From the NCBI GenBank assembly GCA_012934845.2, contig WNNJ02002063.1:62001-126000 (forward strand): a stretch of DNA of 64,000 bases. The letters run 5' to 3'. Both the position numbers and the translations under genes were made by a program. The stretch comes from Pomphorhynchus laevis (lineage: Eukaryota > Acanthocephala > Palaeacanthocephala > Echinorhynchida > Pomphorhynchidae). Below are positions 1-10,576 of the stretch, in pieces; positions within the stretch are counted from its first letter, which is position 1, and each line of letters begins with the position of its first letter. The notes beneath the pieces are model-generated. The model was not told where the DNA came from and ran no database searches. It was given only the letters and a program-made list of their open reading frames with translations.

Positions 1-1072
1 GGACCAACTGATTCGAATGCGTCGCCTCACTACTTGAAAATTTTGCACACATAGATTGCTCTCACCAAGTGCAACACGAGATGCAAGTTCTTTCTTAGCT
101 TGAGACAATTTCTCCCTTTGAAGAGCGTCAAGATCTTTTAAGAGACTAACATGGGATCCTTTTAAACGATATGAATTCCGAAGAATTAACTCAGCATGTG
201 ACTGCTCTCTAAATACGGCCTTGATAAATATCACACTTACCCAGTCGAAATAATGCAACGAGTTTAACACGTTTGACAATATCCACATTGCAAGAACCAA
301 GTACCTGCGTCAATATAAATCTCACACTCTGGACGTCCTCGTTAAGACGTACTTGTGCGTTCTCAAATAAAGATTCTCTTACATTGGCCAGAATAACAGA
401 TCTACATCGATCAGCGGTGTGTTTCCTATTATTACCAATTTGCAATTCGAGACTGTCACGTGACACTGCGGATAGTGTATGTTGACTTATCGTTGACGCT
501 TGTTCCTTCTTTTTGACAGTCCCATTATCAGACATATGACCATGATTCAAAACCTGACAATATGTATTTTCATCATTAGTAACATCAGGTAAATGCACTG
601 GAACATCCATGGCTACAGTCTCACCCTCTACAGTTAAATCTATATTCATTGGATTATTTGCAAGACTTGAGGAGGGATATATAGAGTTAAGACTTGAGGA
701 GGGATATATAGAGTTAGAATAGCTTCCATCACTATGACTGGAATTTTCAACATTCTTAGTAGATTTGGAAATAAGAACTTCCTTACTTTGACCGGCACTT
801 ATGCTTTTTGGAATTGGTGGAGCTGATATGGGTCCAAGAGAATTACAACTCGACTGACCGACAACCAAGGGGGTAGATTCCGTCTTCAAATCATTTATCA
901 AAGATGCGCAGCAGTACCCGCAGTAGAAAGATGCATTAGACAGAGCTGTTTTCTTTTCCCCGGGAACTGAAACACTTGTCCACACATGACAATCTTCACT
1001 TGAACACCGAACCTGATAATCCACGAACTTGGCAGCATCACCTCGCTTTGTAGTCTTCCTCTGTTTGACCAT
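1..1072 (-). pseudogene. LINE ORF1 (zinc-finger plus RRM-like), 3' part runs off the window
   Basis: The open frame starts with ATG at 1072 and runs to 209. Near the N-terminus is a Cys cluster (CSSEDCHVW, then FYCGYCC) that could bind zinc, followed by a Ser-rich linker and a region (SVILANVRES ... KLVALFRLGK) resembling the RRM-like domain of non-LTR ORF1 proteins. A TAG closes the frame at 209, but a second frame carries the family's expected continuation from about 200 to 1 (VFREQSHAELILRNSYRL, then LLKDLDALQREK), so one frameshift is likely. ORF1 proteins of this kind bind the element RNA. It abuts the truncated RT of LINE A at about 1075-1190, so it belongs to a different element; its ORF2 would lie left of the window. 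Confidence 0.6.
662..715. repeat. two 27-bp direct repeats inside ORF1
   Basis: Units 662-688 and 689-715 are identical. The 27-bp length keeps frame, duplicating a nine-residue NSIYPSSSL-type stretch in the Ser-rich linker. Confidence 0.9.
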
Positions 1073-1189
1073 TATATGTATGTATATTCAGACTTTATCA
1101 GAGTAAAGTCTCTTGTGTAGATTTCAATAAAGATTGTGTAGGTTCTTCTGGTATAGGTTTTTAGGTTTAGGTTCGATATAAGATACAAA

Positions 1190-2900
1190 AAGCGACCACT
1201 AACGGACACTCTGGTGGAAAGTTTATCAAGTAACAAAGAACGATTCACTGTGTCAAATGCTCGCTCAAAGTCAACAAAAGTAGCATACAACGGTCTACGA
1301 TTAGCGAAACAATTGGTGACTTCGTCACGGACATGCTTTATTGCATCGGACGTTGACCTTTTCGGGCGGAATCCATACTGCTCCGTAGGTAAGAGATGCT
1401 CGCGAAACTTAATAAGGCGCATATACATTATATGAGTCAATAACTTATAACTGTGATTCAATATCGCAATCCCCCTGTACGCATCCAGTGAATCATAGTC
1501 ACCTTTACCCTTATGCAGGATCTTAATTACACCGTCGCGCCACGAAATCGGAAACGGATGACCTGCAAGAAGTAGATTGAAAAGTTCTGTCCAGTAGTCT
1601 ATCAAAATATCGATAGTCGACTTTAACTGTTCTACGCATAATTGATCTAACCCGACAGCTTTATAATCTTTTAAGATTGATAGGGATCTTACGACTTCAA
1701 ACGGCGTAAATAGTAAATTCAGAGGATCTGAACCGTATATTGAATAAATGCATGAAACTGTAGATAAACGTACAGGCATGTCTTCTAATATTGAATGGCG
1801 CAAAATAGATTGGAAGTGTGATTTCCAATTTTCTATTTGAATCCTGGAATATGTTCCAATGTTAGCTTTCTTAAGTATCCACGGTGTCGACTCCGCCTTA
1901 GACAATTCCCGTCGTTCAATCTCTAAACGTCGTTCTCTACGATACATCGATACAAGTTTAACGTAAAGCCTACGTAAATCTACAAAATCTTTCCTTACCG
2001 TTAAATCGAACCGATAACTTTTATTTAATTTAATTAAATGTTGCTGGAACTGTTTAAACCAAGCGGGTTTTACTAGGTATGAGTTTTTTTTTGGAATAGT
2101 CGGATTCATATCTACAAGCCGATAGAAGGGTGGAAATTACAGAAGTAATGCTGTTCCCCAGTTCTCCTGATCTAAGGAATTGAAAAGCTAGATTTATTTG
2201 ACTATAATCAATTGCTGAAGTACATAATTTCCTGCTAGGTTGACGGGGCAAATCTATTGATTGTATGTTGCATATGCAATCGAAAATACACGAGACAGGT
2301 TTGTGTTTACGAACTAACGCCCATTTTGAAGATAGTTCTAGCCCTATATGTCTTACATGCACGTTAGTAAATATGATGTCTATACAGCTTTTACCTGTAG
2401 AAGATTCGTAGGACCAATTTTCATTAGGGACGTATAACTTTAGATTTATAGACTTAAAGTAATTGACAAGAATTCGCAATTTTCCTGTGATTGGACTGGT
2501 GAATCTTGCATTAAAATCTCCTGCGATAATTATCGGGACTGTGCTGTTTAGAGTTGAAAGAAGCTGAGAAATTTCGTCAATTATATCTGCCGCGGTAAGT
2601 GTGGGTTTGAAATAGCATGCGATAAAAGTGATGACAGGTGTTTCAAGCAGTATAGAATTCAGCAAATACCTACATTGCCAATCCCTGAAGGCCCTATTTA
2701 AACCTAAAATTATTCCACCCGCGGGGCGACCACGAATGCCCAATAAAGCAGGATTGTCAAATGTATAAAAACCAGGTAAAGAATAATTATTAGTAAACAT
2801 GGTCTCTAATAGTACCACAACGTGAAAGGTATCGAACCAGGATTCAATACCTTGCTCGATCAAAGACGCCAAACCTTCCACATTAAATAGTAACAGTCTA
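1190..2900 (-). pseudogene. LINE A ORF2: APE-type endonuclease and 5' half of reverse transcriptase
   Basis: The endonuclease part spans about 2900-2054: FNVEGL, VVLLETM, GRPAGGI and IIIAGDFNARF are EEP-fold motifs, and CIDIIFTN follows. A second frame from 2109 holds the RT: SWRDGVIKILHKGKG, YRGIAILNHSYKLL, EQYGFRPKRSTSD and the motif A block ATFVDFERAFDTV with its catalytic Asp. The frames overlap at 2054-2109, so a frameshift separates the domains. The YADD box is absent because the copy ends near 1190. The enzyme would nick target DNA and prime reverse transcription there. Confidence 0.75.
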
Positions 2901-2953
2901 AAAGACTTGTGGTGCTCACAAACCTGACTACCACTTCTTGCAGAAGAGGATAG

Positions 2954-3735
2954 TCATATAGACGACCCATCCATTAATGAGGAATTAACGGGTGTTGTGC
3001 CTACCTTTCCATTATTCGGTCTACGAACAATTTGAAAATTTCTAATTATGTAATTACTATTTGGGTTTGCAAGTCTTTTCTCTTGTAGCTGTTTGCGCAG
3101 AACCTGATTGGCAACACGCTCTTCGGGGGGAAAATCCGGCATGATGTAAACATTCCTAAAACGATCAACTTTTCTCAATTTATAAGAGTTTGATAAAACG
3201 TTGCTGGCCGTTACCTCGTCCGTTGAAACTAAAGTCCACGGAGGAATGTCTGTTCTTTTGGCTGGAAGTCGATGGACCTTAATTGAAAATTTTGCAGTTA
3301 TTTGAATGCCTACAGCGGATAAAATGTCTCTAACACTAGCTTCATCATCCGCTGTATTTGGTAGATTGCGTATAATAAAATTTGACAAGCGCAAAGCTGA
3401 TTTTTTGCAACTGTTAATGATTTCCAACGGGGAGCAGATACTTGATTTAATATTAGAAGTGGCAAGGATAGAACGCGTTACTTCTCTACGTACTACACTT
3501 GCGAAACTACGATTCTGAAATGGAGAGGGTTTGTGAGATGATAGATTTTGAGAAAGGTTAGAAGATATTTCCTTGGATTGTGCTAATTTTAGTTCATCGA
3601 TCTTAGCCTCCAAATTGCTTATAGCAACATTCGCCTGTTCTAAGGATTGTTCTATAGTTGTAATGCGTTTTGCAGCACAAATTCCACAGATGAATCGCTG
3701 AAGAAAGAAATCTCGAGATACCCTACGAGGAGACT
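2954..3735 (-). pseudogene. LINE A ORF1, central and C-terminal part
   Basis: After the interruption the frame resumes with SPRRVSRDFFLQRFICGICAAK (residues read in two pieces: SPRRVSRDFF and FICGICAAK), then a heptad-like coiled-coil stretch (TTIEQSLEQANVAIS), then an RRM-like block (LSNFIIRNLPNTADDEASV) and a basic C-terminal domain (PPEERVANQVLRKQL, NYIIRNFQIVRR). This is the coiled coil + RRM + C-terminal-domain plan of L1/I-type ORF1 proteins that coat the element RNA. LINE C carries the same C-terminal block at 10261-10470. Confidence 0.65.
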
Positions 3736-3737
3736 TG

Positions 3738-4119
3738 ACAACAGTATATAAAGAACAACCGTTCTTTGAGTTCAACAAAGTTGAACTCAATGAACGGGAT
3801 GGACGTAGAGGGCACTCGAAAGTACTAGTAGTACATGAGCACGGAAAATACCCTCGTCATTTCCGACTGTCTCATCGAGCGGTGAATATTTGGAATCGTC
3901 TTCCAGTTGATGTCGTTGCGGTGCATACAATCAATGAATTTAAATCCAATATAAAGAACTGGATTCGAAATGAGAACGAATGGTGGTTGCTGCAGTACCC
4001 ATGGTTCTTATATATATACTGAACGATTTTTTTGATTTTTTTCTTGTATTTATTTGTTTTTTTTATGTGAGCGGTCAAAACAGCCTTATGGCTATGACCT
4101 GTATTATAATAATTATAAC
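3738..4119 (+). mobile_element. LINE F, 5'-truncated 3' end inserted in LINE A ORF1
   Basis: The coding end (about 3738-4022) reads RRGHSKVLVVHEHGKY, then FRLSHRAVNIWNRLPVDVV, the conserved C-terminal tail of CR1/L2-like ORF2 proteins, and stops at TGA 4021. A T-rich 3' UTR follows with a short hairpin-like segment (aacagccttatggctatgac) and an ATAATAATTATAA tail near 4107-4119. It lies opposite to LINE A and splits its ORF1, so it inserted later. No clear target-site duplication was found. Confidence 0.7.
3761..3795. repeat. inverted repeat at the LINE F 5' junction
   Basis: Arms 3761-3776 and 3780-3795 are complementary with one mismatch around a 3-base loop (core ttgagttcaac/gttgaactcaa). 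It sits just inside the 5' truncation point of LINE F. Confidence 0.8.
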
Positions 4120-4381
4120 CAAAACCGTCACATTTCAATTCAAATGACACGTACTCGCTAAAATCATCGTGACTTAATGGAATGGAATCAAGCTTATCTA
4201 CGCTACATGCAGTAAGCTGAGACAAGTATGCAGATGTGGGAGCGTCAATAGAAGAATTCGCACGGTTGGAACACCTGCTACCAGGAAGACAATCGACACA
4301 GAGTTTGCCGGACTTTGCACACAAACAGCTTTTGCAAACAGCATTTCGACCATTACATTGGCAACAATGAGAAGCAGACAT
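4120..4381 (-). pseudogene. LINE A ORF1, N-terminal part
   Basis: The ATG at 4381 opens a Cys-rich leader with CCQCNGRNAVC, CKSCLC and CVDCLP blocks, a pattern known from N-termini of some invertebrate LINE proteins and probably zinc-binding. Reading continues to about 4120 (SFELKCDGFG), where unrelated plus-strand LINE sequence interrupts it. The likely continuation is at 3735. Function inferred: nucleic-acid binding by the ORF1 protein. Confidence 0.6.
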
Positions 4382-4400
4382 TTTTCTTTTGTAATTAGCT

Positions 4401-4604
4401 TGAAAAATGATTGCTGCTTGACACTCGTTGCTCGAAGGTTGTCGTAAGATTGTTTGTATTTACTTTAGATTGTAATTTGTGTATGTTATTTTATCTCAAA
4501 CTTTTTTTAAGCTCTCAAACTTTTATTTTAATAATAATAATAATGAAGAGTGGTCCCGCTTCATCATCGGGTGCCCCCTACGTCTTTCGACAACGCGATC
4601 TTGT
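4401..4604 (+). other. short non-coding stretch with a (TAA)n tail
   Basis: 4405-4543 looks like a plus-strand LINE 3' UTR: it contains gtatttactttagattgt, which also occurs at about 50418, and ends in (taa)n at 4529-4543. 4545-4604 is about 60 bases of mixed composition of unknown origin, next to the 3' end of LINE B copy 1. Confidence 0.35.
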
Positions 4605-7128
4605 AAAAAAAGGATTTATTTTAACGTGGCAAATGCGTGCCAGCGCACGCTTACATGACCACAAAAAAACAAGACTGTGAATCAGGTGTCGAGAAGGTGT
4701 GAACGGAGGAGGTGTTTGAATGTGATAAAGGAGGGAGCGCGGCGGACGTCGAGAGGGAGTTGATTCCAGGCGAGTGAGGCGGCGACGAGGAAGGATCGGA
4801 GACCGTAGTTGTTGGAGTAATTAGGAACGTGGAGTAAGAGGGTATGACAGGAACGAAGCGATAGCGAGGTGGGGCGAGTATCGTCTAAGAAAGGAAGGTT
4901 GATGAACGATGGGGAGCCGACAGCGATGAGACGAAAGGTAACGAGAAGAAGGCGGAGTTTGATGCGGATGTGGATGGTGGGCCAGGAGAGTTGGGCAAAA
5001 TATGTGGATGTGTGGTCAAAGCGACGGAGACGAAAGAGCACTCGAACGGCGGTGTTGATTATTCGTTGTAGGGGTAGGATGATGGATTTTGGAGAATTGG
5101 CGAAAAGGCTAAGGCAGTAATCGATTTTAGGGAAAAGAAGCGATGAAAGAAGATACATACAAGAACGGAAGTCGATAAGGGGGCGGATACGGCGGATGTC
5201 ACGAAGAATTAAGTTAGACGAGCGGACCTTGTCACGGACGAAGGGTTTAAGGGAAAGGTGATCATCGAAATGGAAGCCTAAGAAAGTGAGATTGTGGACT
5301 ATAGGGATGATCGATGAGGCAAAAGATACAATGGGAGGAGATATGCTTGGTTTACGGGGAAGGATCCACATTATTTTGGACTTTTCGGCGTTTAGAACGA
5401 GATGGAGATTGGAGAGACGTTTGTAGATAGAAGAAAGACAGTTGGAGGCAGAAATGCCGATATCGTGTATGCGATGTGCGGGTGCATGAGCATAGATTAG
5501 AATGTCATCGGCGTATTGCATGACGTTAAAGGAGTAAGGTTTGATAAATGGAGAGAGATCGCCAAGCAAAAGAGAGAAAAGCAGGGGACCTAGGACTGAA
5601 CCTTGTGGGACCCCGCAAAAAATAGGGATGGGAGGGGAGGATGATGAATTAGAACAGACGCGAAAGGAACGGTCGGATAGATATGATGCGAACCATGCTA
5701 CGGAGGAGGAAGAAAAGCCGTAATCATAACGAAGGCGAGAAAGGAGGACGGAGTGGTCGACAATGTCGAATGCGGAGGAGAGGTCGAGGGAGATGAGAAC
5801 ACTATATAGAGCCTTGTCTCGAGAAATGAGTAAGTCGTTGTACACTTTTATGCATGCGATTTCTGTCGAGTGATTAGAGCGGAAAGCGGATTGGAAAGGA
5901 GGGTACAGATTGGATGAGGAGAGATAAGCGTTGATTTGTATTAAGATGAGGCGTTCTAAGAGCTTTGAAAGAGTAGGGAGTAGTGAAATGGGGCGATAGC
6001 TAGAAGGAAGGGAGTGGTCGAGCGATTGTTTCTTAAGGAGGGGACGAACGATTGCGGATTTCCAGTGTAAAGGAAGATACAACTGCGGATGGACGAGTTA
6101 AACAAGGTTGTGAGAAATGGGGATATCGATGAGCATATAGATTTTAATATGTGAGTAGGCAGGGGATTGGCAGGTGAGGTTTTGTTGGGCAAGGACATGA
6201 GGACAGATGATACTTCTGTAGGTGAGACAGGGAGAAGATGAAAGAGTTCCGGAAGGATGAGGCTAGGCGGGGCAGAGTGGGATAGGATGGAGACCGGGGT
6301 GTGAGAGAGCAACGTGGATACTTTAGTCTGGAGAAATGACGAATAATCATTGCCATTGATGTTGCACGGCGAAGAGGAGCGAGCAAGGATTGAGTTAAAA
6401 GTATGCCAGAGAGTCTTAGAGTTGAATGAAGTGATGATTTTATGCTGCCAGAAGGAGTTGCATTTGGTACGTAGTAGGTTGAGATGAGACCGGCGAAGAG
6501 CAAGATAGGAATCACGGAAAGACGGAGTGATCGAGCGGAAATCGCGTCTGAGAGAGCGGTGATAGACTCGAAAAGCATGGCGGAGTCGACGCTTTGAGAG
6601 TAGGCATTGGATGTCAAACCATGGGGCACGGTGCAAGCGACGGTGTGGGTGAGATTTGAAGGGCAAGAGAATATCGAGAGTGGATTTGAGTTCAGAATCG
6701 AAAAGAAAGGCGAGATCGTGAGGAGATGAATATGTTATTGTGGGTAATGATAGAGACGACTTGAGTAAGGCAGAGCGGAGAAGGAAGAGGTCAAGATTTC
6801 TCCAAGGGCGACTTAGGATTGTAGGTGTGTGAGGAGGGGTGTGGTTGGGAGCGAGATCAAGGGTGATAAGAAAGTGATCGGATAGACCAGGATCAGAGAT
6901 GGACAGTGAGGTGTGGGCAGCAAAATGATCGGGGACAGCGATGATGTCGAGTGCCCCGCCAAGTATATGTGTGGGGGCAGTGGAGATTAGTTTGTAATTG
7001 TAGTTGGATAGAATGTTGATGAAGCGGATGGAATCTGTGGAAGAGGGGCGGTCTAGGCGGATATTGAAGTCGCCTAGAACGAGTGAAGGGATTGAGGACA
7101 AAGAACAATGAGAAAGGAGGTCAGCGAG
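4605..7128 (-). mobile_element. LINE B copy 1 (CR1/L2-like), 5'-truncated
   Basis: The element runs right to left. It begins inside the endonuclease near 7128, carries the rest of ORF2, then a short 3' UTR with a hairpin-forming gtaagcgtgcgctggcacgc and an aaaataaatcc-type tail ending at a T run near 4605. GC content is clearly above its surroundings. Copy 2 at 56539-58622 is very similar, and copy B3 (42749-43331) and the older B-prime copies share the tail. Length about 2.5 kb against 4-5 kb for a full CR1-like element. Confidence 0.85.
4682..7110 (-). pseudogene. LINE B copy 1 ORF2: endonuclease C-part, RT and C-terminal domain
   Basis: The frame 7101-5956 holds the endonuclease end (LVLGDFNIRLD, GGALDIIAVP, GLSDHFLITLDL, with the catalytic SDH) and a linker rich in Arg and Leu. 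Frame 6082-4682 holds the RT: SSYRPISLLPTLSKLLERL, SAFRSNHSTEIA, motif A SLDLSSAFDIVDH, GVPQGSVLGPLLFS, motif C MQYADDILIY, then LTFLGFHFDD and the C-terminal SLAWNQLPLDVR tail. One frameshift near 6080 separates the two frames; otherwise the 466-residue RT frame is open and all catalytic residues are present. Target-primed reverse transcription is the family's role. It ends at TGA just right of 4680. Confidence 0.85.
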
Positions 7129-7160
7129 TTTTTTACTTGTGGCTTTGATGTGTACTTACA

Positions 7161-7248
7161 GAGAAGTCAATAGAGAGTGCATGCTCGAGGTTTGAACCCC
7201 GTACATAGAGTTTGCAATGCACACGCCTCCACCATTCGGCCACGCGGG
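7161..7248 (-). mobile_element. tRNA-derived SINE head
   Basis: On the minus strand the sequence has an A-box-like tggccgaatgg near 7240 and a B-box-like ggttcaaacctc near 7190, about 45 bases apart, preceded by cccgcg. This is the internal Pol III promoter layout of a tRNA (Ser/Leu-like), but acceptor pairing is lost. The downstream ctctattgacttctct is repeated at the 21.2-kb partial copy, so this is a dispersed element rather than a tRNA gene. Confidence 0.6.
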
Positions 7249-7448
7249 ATAATAATAATGCAGCGTTTTTATTTTCCCGTTAACGCCTGTCGGCTTTGGG
7301 TAACACAAAAGCCCTTAAACAGAAACAGTAGCATAGTAACAGAAACAGTACCATAGTAATCAAAATAATCAAACAAAATAAATAAAGTGAGGTAGCCAGC
7401 ATTGCGTATAAAAACTGTAATGTTAGTACAATGAAATGCATAAGCTAA

Positions 7449-10255
7449 TCACAAGTACAACTGACCCTTGTCAATAAGTTTTAATGGCAAAGAGGATAAG
7501 TATGGATACTTAAAAACATGTAGCAGAGAAGAGCAAGATAATGAGCAAAATCGACAATAACAGCTGGAAGTGCGAGAGTGGAAAGGAAGCCGAATAATGC
7601 AAAATTTTGAATGATAGCCATCTAATGATAGACGCCAGATAAGCGGACGTTTGTGATACTTTGGGTTCCTCCAATTTGATTGTGTGTAAACGGGGGAACA
7701 TAATATATCAGGATCTAATCTACTGACTTTGGAATCAAAGAGATATCGGTTTTCTAAATAAGCATATGTCGAGTCAAGATGTAAATCATTTAATATTTTT
7801 ACTGACAAGGGTGTTGATCTACTAAGGACGGCCACAGCCGTAGAGGAAGCTTTGGGCGAGACCCCTACCACTCACTTTAGGAATCGCCAGAAACATTTGT
7901 CAATTATCTGAAAATCCGTTGGTAACAAATCGGTCCAGAAACATTTAATTCCATAACTCAAAATAGGTAGCAGCAATTTGTTAAAGTAACTAACCGCACC
8001 CTCAAACGAAAGTAATCCAAGTTTAGAAGCAGCATTCGTAGATTTCAATACTTTTGCAGATTGTTTCAATAGATGCGCTTTGAATGACCATCGCGAGCTA
8101 AGCAAAAATCCAAGATACTTATATGTTGGCACGAACTCTAAAATATTGTCCTTGATATACAGCACGTCATCAGGACGACAAGGTCCACCTTTTCTGAATT
8201 TAATAATTTTGGATTTTTCTGTATTAATAATGAGTCCATTAGTTTCGCAATAATTTAACAGAGCTGAAATCGCCAATTGAGCGTTATCCTTATTTAATGT
8301 TATCAAGGCTAAATCATCCGCATACAATATAGTTGTAACATCTGATACTGATGAACGAATAAAATTTGGAAGGTCCAACAAAAAAGAGAATAATAACGGG
8401 CTAAGCGGATCTCCCTGTTGTACTCCACGACTGGTGGTAAATACTTCGGAGTAATTCACGCCGTCAAAAATTCGTAATGAACTAGGCGCTAGGATCCTTT
8501 CGAGAAGTAATAGAAAATCACCATGAGCATTCACTTCTTTATGAAGCTTTGACAAAAGCATCGCTCTATCTATAGAATCAAATGCCTTAGCAAAATCGAT
8601 AAACACCGCGTACAAGGATGAGTGCTGACGTATAGTATCCAGAACCTTTGACCTTAGAATTTGAAGAGCACTCTGTGTCGAATAACCTCTACGGAACCCA
8701 TGTTGTTCAGATGGTAACAAATCACTGCGAAACCGAAGCAAACGCAACGCCATTAAATTCGATAAAACTTTATATTCATGATTAAGTAGCGCTATTCCCC
8801 TGTACGAGTCTTTACACGAAGGGTCCCCTGAACCCTTGTAGATTACTTTGATTATGCCATCACGTTAACCAAGTGGGATAGGGTGGCCTCTAAGTATAGC
8901 ATTGAAGAAAAATAGCCAATAGTCCGAAACTAAGCCGAAGGTCTGTCTCATGTGTTCTACACACAATTGGTCTATTCCCGCTGCTTTACAGGAGGACATC
9001 TTGAATAGACATAACTCAATTTCGTCTAAGTCAAAACTAAGATTATATGATTTTGGTCAATTAGATGGCAATAAAGAACACAATCTTTAGAATTAAAAGA
9101 CGAAAGATTAGTTGAAGCTAGAATATTCACAAAATGTTGACGCCACTGTTCTAAAGGAATCCGAGAAGCAAGTTTACATGATCTAGAGTGTAAAAGCCAC
9201 GGAGCATTCTCTGCTCTGGAAAGCAGTCTTCGCTCTTTTGCTAATAAGTTCTCCAACTTAAACTTTTTCACACCATTCAAATAAAGCCTACGTAAGTATA
9301 CGAAATCTGAGTTGGAGAGTGCAAATTCATTTGACTTGTAGAAAGAAAGTAGAAGTTTCTGCAATCGTCTCAAATTATCCGGCATTCTAAACGAACTACG
9401 AGAAACGGGATTTTTAATCTCACATGAAGATAAAAGTGTGTTGCAAAGTAAAGAGTAACTGTGAGAAATGTGTCCCTTACTCAAAAGACGCTTAGAATTC
9501 TCCAAATTATAGAGGTCAAGAGCTTCAAATGAGATTTTCCTACTGACGGCTTGAACAGATTGGTAAGTACTACGGTTTGTCACAAACCCTCTAGAATACA
9601 TATTACTGGCTTATGTTTGCGACGTAGCGCCCAAGGAGAATGAAAATCTAGACGCACGTTCTGTATCCCAAAATTTGCAAAGATTAAATCAAGACAACTT
9701 CTAGATTGCCCAAATTCATATGTCCAGCCTTCAATGGGAGCAAAAAGGGTTAAATCGTGAGATACAAAGAACTTTTTCAATAAATCAAGTTTTTGAGCGG
9801 AGCGACTAAGATTGGCGTTAAAGTCACCAGCAATAACGATAGGTTTATGATATGAAACATCTACAAGAAGTTCAGACAACTCACCGATAATATCACATGC
9901 ATTCAAGGAAGGACTGAAATAACAAGCAATTATTACCAAATTTGACGAATTAAGATAAATCGCGTTTTCCGTAGTCTTAAAAGACCAATCTCTCAACAGT
10001 CTATTGACGGCCAAAAATACACCTCCACGCGGTCGACCGCGATCGCCTAGAGTAGCTAAAATTTCAAAAGTATAAAATGAGTTTAATGTAATAGGAGAGG
10101 TAGCGAAAGTTTCCAAAAGTACTATGATGCCAAAAGATAAAAGGTAATCACTAAATCCTTCTTTTAAAAGTGTTTCTATACCTTCTACATTAAACAGCAG
10201 AAAACGACGTAGGTCAATAAAATCGGATTCAGACTCTACAAATGGAGAATTTGGT
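7449..10255 (-). pseudogene. LINE C ORF2: EEP endonuclease, RT and Cys-containing C-terminal domain
   Basis: Endonuclease (about 10240-9600): FNVEGIETLL, IIVLLETF, GRPRGGVFLAVN, IVIAGDFNANL, SCLDLIFANF. A linker with conserved LLAKERRLLSRAE follows (9601-9060). RT (about 8900-7872): RDGIIKVIYKG, YRGIALLNHEYKVL, EQHGFRRGYSTQSAL, motif A VFIDFAKAFDSID, GVQQGDPLSPLLFS, motif C LYADDLALI, YKYLGFLLSSRW. The C-terminal region continues past a TGA at about 7872 to 7449 and contains Cys residues (SCYCRFC). Visible breaks: an in-frame TAA in the block before RDGIIK (about 8865), the TGA at 7872, and frame changes near 9600 and 9050. Catalytic residues are kept. Confidence 0.8.
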
Positions 10256-10260
10256 TTTAG

Positions 10261-10556
10261 TCATATTGAAGAGTCTGCTACCGACACTATTCCTACCTCA
10301 CTATAAGAAGTATTATCAATCAGAGGACTCATTTTTTCCAGTCGAACGATACGATTGTTTCTAATAACATAGTGCTCAGACGGATGTTTAGTTCTTGTAT
10401 CCTTAAGTTGGGCAACAAGTGCTTTGCGGGCACATTGTTCGGCAGGCGAGAGATCAGCCTGTACAAACACCTGCTTGTAATCATCACTCTTTTTTAGGAG
10501 CTTACTGTTTCTAAGGATCGAAGCTGAAATAAACTCGTTAGTAGTAAGAAGGAGCC
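10261..10556 (-). pseudogene. LINE C ORF1, C-terminal end
   Basis: The block VFVQADLSPAEQ then ALVAQLKDTR, HYVIRNNRIVR matches, position for position in character, the end of LINE A ORF1 (YIMPDFPPEERVANQ, NYIIRNFQIVRR). The N-terminal domains are missing because the copy is cut at about 10556. Stop codon at 10261-10263. Confidence 0.6.
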
Positions 10557-10576
10557 ATGACTCCTAACATGTTAAA

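Larger units (their letters stand above)
1190..4400 (-). mobile_element. LINE A, non-LTR retrotransposon (EEP endonuclease + RT), incomplete
   Basis: Read on the minus strand, ORF1 (4381 down to 2954) is followed by an ORF2 with endonuclease then reverse transcriptase (about 2900 down to 1190). ORF1 is split by a plus-strand LINE fragment at 3738-4119. The RT stops shortly after its first catalytic block, so the palm C-terminus and 3' UTR are missing. Protein layout and motifs match LINE C at 7.25-10.56 kb, so the two are related families. The exact clade in the I/Jockey/Ingi-type group cannot be settled by eye. The 5' limit is uncertain; the first ATG is at 4381. Confidence 0.75.
7249..10556 (-). 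mobile_element. LINE C, non-LTR retrotransposon, 5' end missing
   Basis: Read right to left: C-terminal end of ORF1 (about 10556-10261), ORF2 (about 10255-7449), and a 3' UTR of about 190 bases ending in an ATTATTATT tail at 7249-7260. The 5' side is cut where LINE B-prime-1 begins at about 10557. It is the most complete of the two A/C-type elements: endonuclease, RT and a long C-terminal domain are all present. Confidence 0.75.

Noticed and set aside
7161-7248. A functional tRNA gene.
   Set aside because: A and B boxes are present but acceptor and anticodon arms do not pair; a second copy shares non-tRNA tail sequence, so SINE is the better call.
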